Positions 60,635 to 64,000 of a stretch of DNA of 64,000 bases are shown one piece after another. The notes beneath the pieces are model-generated. The model did not search any database. It was given only the letters and a program-made list of their open reading frames with translations, and was not told the origin of the DNA. The stretch is from the NCBI RefSeq assembly GCF_005280585.1, contig NZ_SZVO01000014.1, positions 124,001-188,000 on the forward strand, in the 5' to 3' direction. How positions within the stretch are numbered: the first letter of the stretch is position 1; each line of letters starts with the position of its first letter. The DNA is from Dyadobacter frigoris. GTDB taxonomy: Bacteria > Bacteroidota > Bacteroidia > Cytophagales > Spirosomataceae. Both the position numbers and the translations under genes were made by a program.

Positions 60635-62254
60635 ATGGCTTTAACAGTTCGGAGACGGGTCATCCTGTTTTCATCTTTGATATTAATTTCCGGTTCTGCT
60701 GCCTATCTTTTCTGGCCCTTGACGAGTGACGAGTTTGATATAATCCCTGATAAGGAAAAAATTGCTGAGAAACAGCAATTCTTAGCAGAAGCACCTACAA
60801 ATAAGGACCATGATAAACCAAACATCATCGTTCTGATTGCGGATGATCTGGGGAAAACTGATTTGCCGCTCTATGGAAATAAAGTTGTTGAAGCGCCCAA
60901 TATCAATGCATTAGCCAGTGAGGGAGCGGTTTTTAACGAAGCCTATGTTTCGGCGCCGATATGTTCGCCATCCAGAGCCGGACTTCTGACGGGTCGTTAT
61001 CAGCAGCGTTTTGGTTATGAACTTCAACCGGTAAATCGCTATCTGAGCAACCGGATTACCAAACTGATTGTGAACAATACTTTTGATCTTCAGGAACTTG
61101 AATTCGCTGATCTGCAAAAGGTGCCTGATCAGGCTGCAATTGCCAAACAAGGCCTTCCGGTGCAGGAAATCACCATCGCAGATTTACTGAAAAAGAATGG
61201 ATATCAAACCGGTATTATTGGTAAATGGCATCAGGGTTACAGCGAGGAGTTTCTTCCTTTAAAACGTGGATTCGATTATCATTACGGCTTTTATGAGGCA
61301 TTTTCATGGTTTGCCGATACCAGTGAAACCGTTAATTCCCGTAACAAAGGTATCATGGATTCTCATATCTGGGAGCAGGGCAATTCAGGCCCTGCGCTGA
61401 AAAGGAGGAATAATGATGTCATTAAGGTAGAGGAATTTTATACGTATGCGCTGGCCCGGGAAGCCAATCAGTTTATCGAAAAAAATAAGGAAAAACCTTT
61501 CTTTCTTTACGTCCCTTTTAATGCGCCCCACACGCCATTCCAGGCTCTGACTAAGGATGTCAACAAATATAAAGCCAAGGGTGTGACTGATTTAAATAAG
61601 GCAATTTATTACTCTCTGATCACGGGCCTCGACAGCGCAGTCGGGCAAATTCATGATAAGATTAAAGCGCTCGGACTGGAAGAGAATACACTTATATTTT
61701 TCCTGAGCGACAATGGCGGTGCCACTTATACCAACGCGACCAATAATGCGCCGCTCCGGGGCGGCAAAATGTCGCTATACGAAGGAGGGATCAATGTTCC
61801 GTTTGTCGTAAAATGGAAAGGGAAAATAGATCCGGGGTTGATTGTGAATTCGCCAGTGAGTTCACTGGATATTTTTGCAACTGCGGCATCAGTAAGTGGT
61901 TCGACACTTCCTGCCAGCCGCAGCTATGATGGTGTGAACCTGATTCCGTATTTGAATAATACTAACAAAGAATTGCCTCATCAAACGCTCTATTGGCGTT
62001 CGGGTATGAATAAAGCAATTAGAAAAGGAGAATGGAAGCTTGTTTTAAATAATAAGGATAATCTTACTTTACTTTTCAATTTGAAAGCTGACAAATCTGA
62101 GCTGAACAACCTTGCACAGAGAAATCCTACGAAAGTATCAGAGCTGAAAAATGACCTTGCCGCTTGGGAAAAGAATCTGATTAAGCCACTTTGGCCGGGA
62201 AGTGGATATTATAAAAATGATTACAACGGAAAACCGGACCGTTTTTCACTGTAA
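60635..62254 (+). CDS. type I sulfatase (arylsulfatase family S1)
   Basis: A 539-residue enzyme with an N-terminal membrane anchor or uncleaved signal (VILFSSLILISGSAAYLFWP). The metal site begins IIVLIADDLGKTD (D70, D71). The formylglycine motif is C110-S-P-S-R (APICSPSRAGLLTGRY), so it depends on an FGly-generating enzyme or anSME encoded elsewhere. The second metal pair is in FFLSDNGGATY. Lys and His of the active site are likely in GIIGKWHQGY and NAPHTPFQ. It cleaves sulfate esters in the periplasm; glycan or small-molecule substrate unknown. Its promoter resembles that of the Cys-tailed ORF. Confidence 0.92.
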   Translation: MALTVRRRVILFSSLILISGSAAYLFWPLTSDEFDIIPDKEKIAEKQQFLAEAPTNKDHDKPNIIVLIADDLGKTDLPLYGNKVVEAPNINALASEGAVFNEAYVSAPICSPSRAGLLTGRYQQRFGYELQPVNRYLSNRITKLIVNNTFDLQELEFADLQKVPDQAAIAKQGLPVQEITIADLLKKNGYQTGIIGKWHQGYSEEFLPLKRGFDYHYGFYEAFSWFADTSETVNSRNKGIMDSHIWEQGNSGPALKRRNNDVIKVEEFYTYALAREANQFIEKNKEKPFFLYVPFNAPHTPFQALTKDVNKYKAKGVTDLNKAIYYSLITGLDSAVGQIHDKIKALGLEENTLIFFLSDNGGATYTNATNNAPLRGGKMSLYEGGINVPFVVKWKGKIDPGLIVNSPVSSLDIFATAASVSGSTLPASRSYDGVNLIPYLNNTNKELPHQTLYWRSGMNKAIRKGEWKLVLNNKDNLTLLFNLKADKSELNNLAQRNPTKVSELKNDLAAWEKNLIKPLWPGSGYYKNDYNGKPDRFSL

Positions 62255-62313
62255 AATTTAAGTCATCCATTTATTCTGATTATCTCAGCTAATTACTCAA
62301 ACTAAAACAGATT

Positions 62314-63210
62314 ATGAACGAGACCAACCCTGAGCGTCGTATTATTTTGATTACCGGCGCAACTTCAGGCATAGGAAGAGAGGCTGCTTTTGCACTCGCA
62401 AAGCAAGGTGCCCATGTGATCATTCATGGCCGGAATACAGAGAAAACCGATAAATTAAAGCAGGAAATCATTGTAGCTTGTGGTCATCTTCAGGTTGATA
62501 CGATTGTAGCGGATCTATTCCTTTTAGCCGAGGTTAGGCTTATGGCGCAGCATATCAATGAGCGGTACAGAAATCTGGATATTTTAATCAATAATGCTGG
62601 CGGTATTATGGGAACTGCGCGGGAGGAAACCCTTGAAGGACGTGAAAAAACGGTAGCACTCAATCTTTTCGCACCATTTTTGTTAACGGAATTATTGCTC
62701 GACAAGTTAAAAAAAAGCAGCGACGGCAGAATTATCAATGTTTCGTCGGTAGCACACAAACATCTGGCCAAGCCCGATTTTTATGACATTGAAAATAAAA
62801 AGAATTATTCCGTTTCAAAGGCCTATGGGGATGCAAAGCTTTTTTTGATCCTTATTTCACAAAAACTAAGCAGACAACTGAAAGCAGATGGGATAACAAA
62901 CGTATCTGTGAACACACTTCATCCCGGTCTGGTTGCTTCTAATTTTCTGGGAGGGAGCGGTCTTGGTTCGTTGGTTAAATTCATTTCCAAAATTAGTATT
63001 CCTTTTTCCAAAACGCCTGCCCAAGGTGCAGAAACGATCATTTACCTGGCTTTGTCAAAAGATGTTAAAGGAGTGAGCGGGAAATATTTTGATAATTGTA
63101 AACCGGTAAAAGTAAGCAAGAAATATGACTCGGTTGAAAACGAAAATCTGATCTGGGATTATTGTGAAGAAGTTACAGCTGTACTTATGAAAAACCATTC
63201 AGAGAAATAG
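62314..63210 (+). CDS. short-chain dehydrogenase (retinol dehydrogenase-like)
   Basis: A 298-residue SDR. Cofactor motif TGATSGIGREAAFALAKQG with the NADP-type R in HGRNTEK; NNAGGIMG; catalytic Ser in NVSSVAHKH; Y-G-D-A-K as the Y-x-x-x-K pair (SKAYGDAKLF). The late NTLHPGLVASNFLGGS is typical of RDH/protochlorophyllide-reductase-like SDRs. It follows the sulfatase by 59 nt and is probably in the same transcript. Substrate unknown. Confidence 0.9.
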   Translation: MNETNPERRIILITGATSGIGREAAFALAKQGAHVIIHGRNTEKTDKLKQEIIVACGHLQVDTIVADLFLLAEVRLMAQHINERYRNLDILINNAGGIMGTAREETLEGREKTVALNLFAPFLLTELLLDKLKKSSDGRIINVSSVAHKHLAKPDFYDIENKKNYSVSKAYGDAKLFLILISQKLSRQLKADGITNVSVNTLHPGLVASNFLGGSGLGSLVKFISKISIPFSKTPAQGAETIIYLALSKDVKGVSGKYFDNCKPVKVSKKYDSVENENLIWDYCEEVTAVLMKNHSEK

Positions 63211-63242
63211 ACATCAGGATAAAAAAGAAATTTAAAAAAAGT

Positions 63243-63290
63243 TTGCTAATCTGACATGAATTAGTTTACTTTGTCTATGTATTTAATAGA
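63243..63290 (+). promoter_or_regulatory. promoter/operator of the Cys-tailed ORF
   Basis: TTG (63243-63245), 21-nt spacer, TACTTTG (63267-63273), and over the start site the inverted repeat TCTAT-N7-ATAGA (63274-63290). It shares 18 identical nt with the sulfatase cluster promoter. Confidence 0.6.
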
Positions 63291-63336
63291 TTAATTAGCT
63301 TACGACCACCCGAAGCTCAGTATTAATCCAAAAATC

Positions 63337-63435
63337 ATGATTATGAATGCGATTAATTTACTTCCTGCAGCTTATCTTCAGTCTGACAAAGACTCTTCAT
63401 GTTATCCTGCACAACAATTCTGTTGTTGCTGTTGA
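63337..63435 (+). CDS. Cys-tailed micro-ORF (possible leader peptide)
   Basis: A 32-codon ORF (ATG 63337, alternative ATG 63343) ending PAQQFCCCC, four consecutive Cys codons before TGA, plus one more Cys at position 22. The Cys codons sit in the 3' arm of a small hairpin ACAACA-ATTC-TGTTGT (63411-63426). A second hairpin (GTTGA...TCAAC, 63431-63451) follows. Position behind a promoter and ahead of the hydroxylase gene fits a regulatory leader sensing cysteinyl-tRNA. A metal- or thiol-binding peptide is the alternative. Confidence 0.55.
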   Translation: MIMNAINLLPAAYLQSDKDSSCYPAQQFCCCC

Positions 63436-63590
63436 TCCTGTTTAGGTCAACCTCATTTTACTTAAATTTCCGTATAACTAAAAACTGTTTTGGGCAGGCT
63501 TTGCCTGAGACGTTACGATTTTGTAATTCCGCTTATCCGGAACAGAAAAGTTATGCCCCAAATAGATTTCCATTTCAAAACTTTACGATC

Positions 63591-64000
63591 ATGCAGTTCA
63601 CAGATAGCCTTATCTATTACGAAATACTTACACTATTTGCAGTCATCAGTATTGCCGAATTTTTTACAGGATTGTACAAAAGCGAAAAATGGTCTAAAAA
63701 TGAGTGGTATATCAATTTTGCAGGTCTTTTTTTATCCAGCACCATCACAAGACCAATAAGTTTTTTACTAACTTCTTACATTTTAAACTTCTTTTTTGCG
63801 GACTATTTCAATTTCTTTTCCAGTGTCCCGCTGTGGCTTGGCGTGATTATCACTTGCCTTCTGGAAGATTTTACGCAATATTGGTGGCATCGTGCCGCAC
63901 ATACCTATACGTGGCTATGGAAAGCACACCGGGTACATCATACGGCACCTGAGATGAGCGTTTTTCTGACAGGCCGGAATTCCTGGATTTATCTGCTGCT
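63591..64000 (+). CDS. sterol desaturase / fatty acid hydroxylase family protein (partial)
   Basis: The first 136 codons of a membrane protein that continues past the window. It starts MQFTDSLIYYEILTLFAVIS and has hydrophobic segments. The first two histidine boxes of the superfamily are HRAAH (in WWHRAAHTYTW) and HRVHHTAPEM. It is a relative of, but clearly distinct from, the protein at 58328. It lies 155 nt after the Cys-tailed ORF, and a CAGGC-TTT-GCCTG hairpin at 63495-63507 lies between. Substrate unknown. Confidence 0.85.
   Translation, partial: MQFTDSLIYYEILTLFAVISIAEFFTGLYKSEKWSKNEWYINFAGLFLSSTITRPISFLLTSYILNFFFADYFNFFSSVPLWLGVIITCLLEDFTQYWWHRAAHTYTWLWKAHRVHHTAPEMSVFLTGRNSWIYLL

Noticed and set aside
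63490..63952. Two open frames (63490-63759, 63704-63952) at the right edge
   Set aside because: They are other-frame readings of the partial hydroxylase gene, whose frame from 63591 carries clear histidine boxes to the window end.

Overview
The window reads as chromosomal DNA of a Bacteroidota bacterium, most likely a Cytophagales member of the Dyadobacter/Spirosoma type. The evidence is a SusC/SusD pair, several TonB-dependent receptors with CarboxypepD-like N-termini, a type IX secretion C-terminal domain, weak Shine-Dalgarno signals, and promoters of the TTG-N19..21-TAnnTTTG type. The genus is an inference from gene content. No rRNA, tRNA, insertion sequence, CRISPR array or prophage was seen.

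Layout. 1-5 kb: housekeeping genes (GH3-like enzyme cut by the window edge, SurE, GNAT acetyltransferase, TrhO-type tRNA hydroxylase, deoxynucleoside kinase, VOC protein). 5-7.4 kb: a stand-alone response regulator, a decayed paralogue of it, and a GAF histidine kinase. 7.5-15.3 kb: a leftward operon of two tandem DUF4331 proteins, a TPR lipoprotein and a TonB receptor, which is the strongest candidate for an undescribed system. 15.8-18 kb: a trpL-trpBA operon with a complete attenuator, in which the leader peptide carries Trp-Trp codons and rival hairpins precede an intrinsic terminator. 18-33.6 kb: a secreted cyclophilin, a gamma-glutamyltransferase-like enzyme, a Tat-type DHDPS-family enzyme, then SusC-SusD followed by three planctomycete-type genes (DUF1549/DUF1553 cytochrome, DUF1501, membrane cytochrome).

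33.8-42 kb: short accessory genes, including a truncated DUF4105 remnant, HxlR/DoxX with operator repeats between them, an alpha/beta hydrolase, an exported Tpx, VOC, DUF2442, and an NmrA/AraC pair. 42-48.6 kb: an RND efflux operon (adaptor, pump, outer-membrane channel). 48.7-49.3 kb: a decaying DUF2975/XRE module beside six TGAC words spaced at the DNA helical repeat. 49.3-53.1 kb: a secreted protein, an AraC-SDR pair, and the distal part of a leftward operon. 53.2-55.5 kb: the TonB receptor that heads this operon (receptor, lipoprotein, barrel) behind a 17-bp palindrome.

56-64 kb: dihydrolipoyl dehydrogenase, a lipoprotein, a membrane fatty acid hydroxylase, a sulfatase cluster, and a Cys-tailed micro-ORF ahead of a second hydroxylase cut by the right edge. 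An identical 18-nt promoter/start segment precedes both the sulfatase cluster and the Cys-tailed ORF, suggesting shared, perhaps sulfur-related, control.
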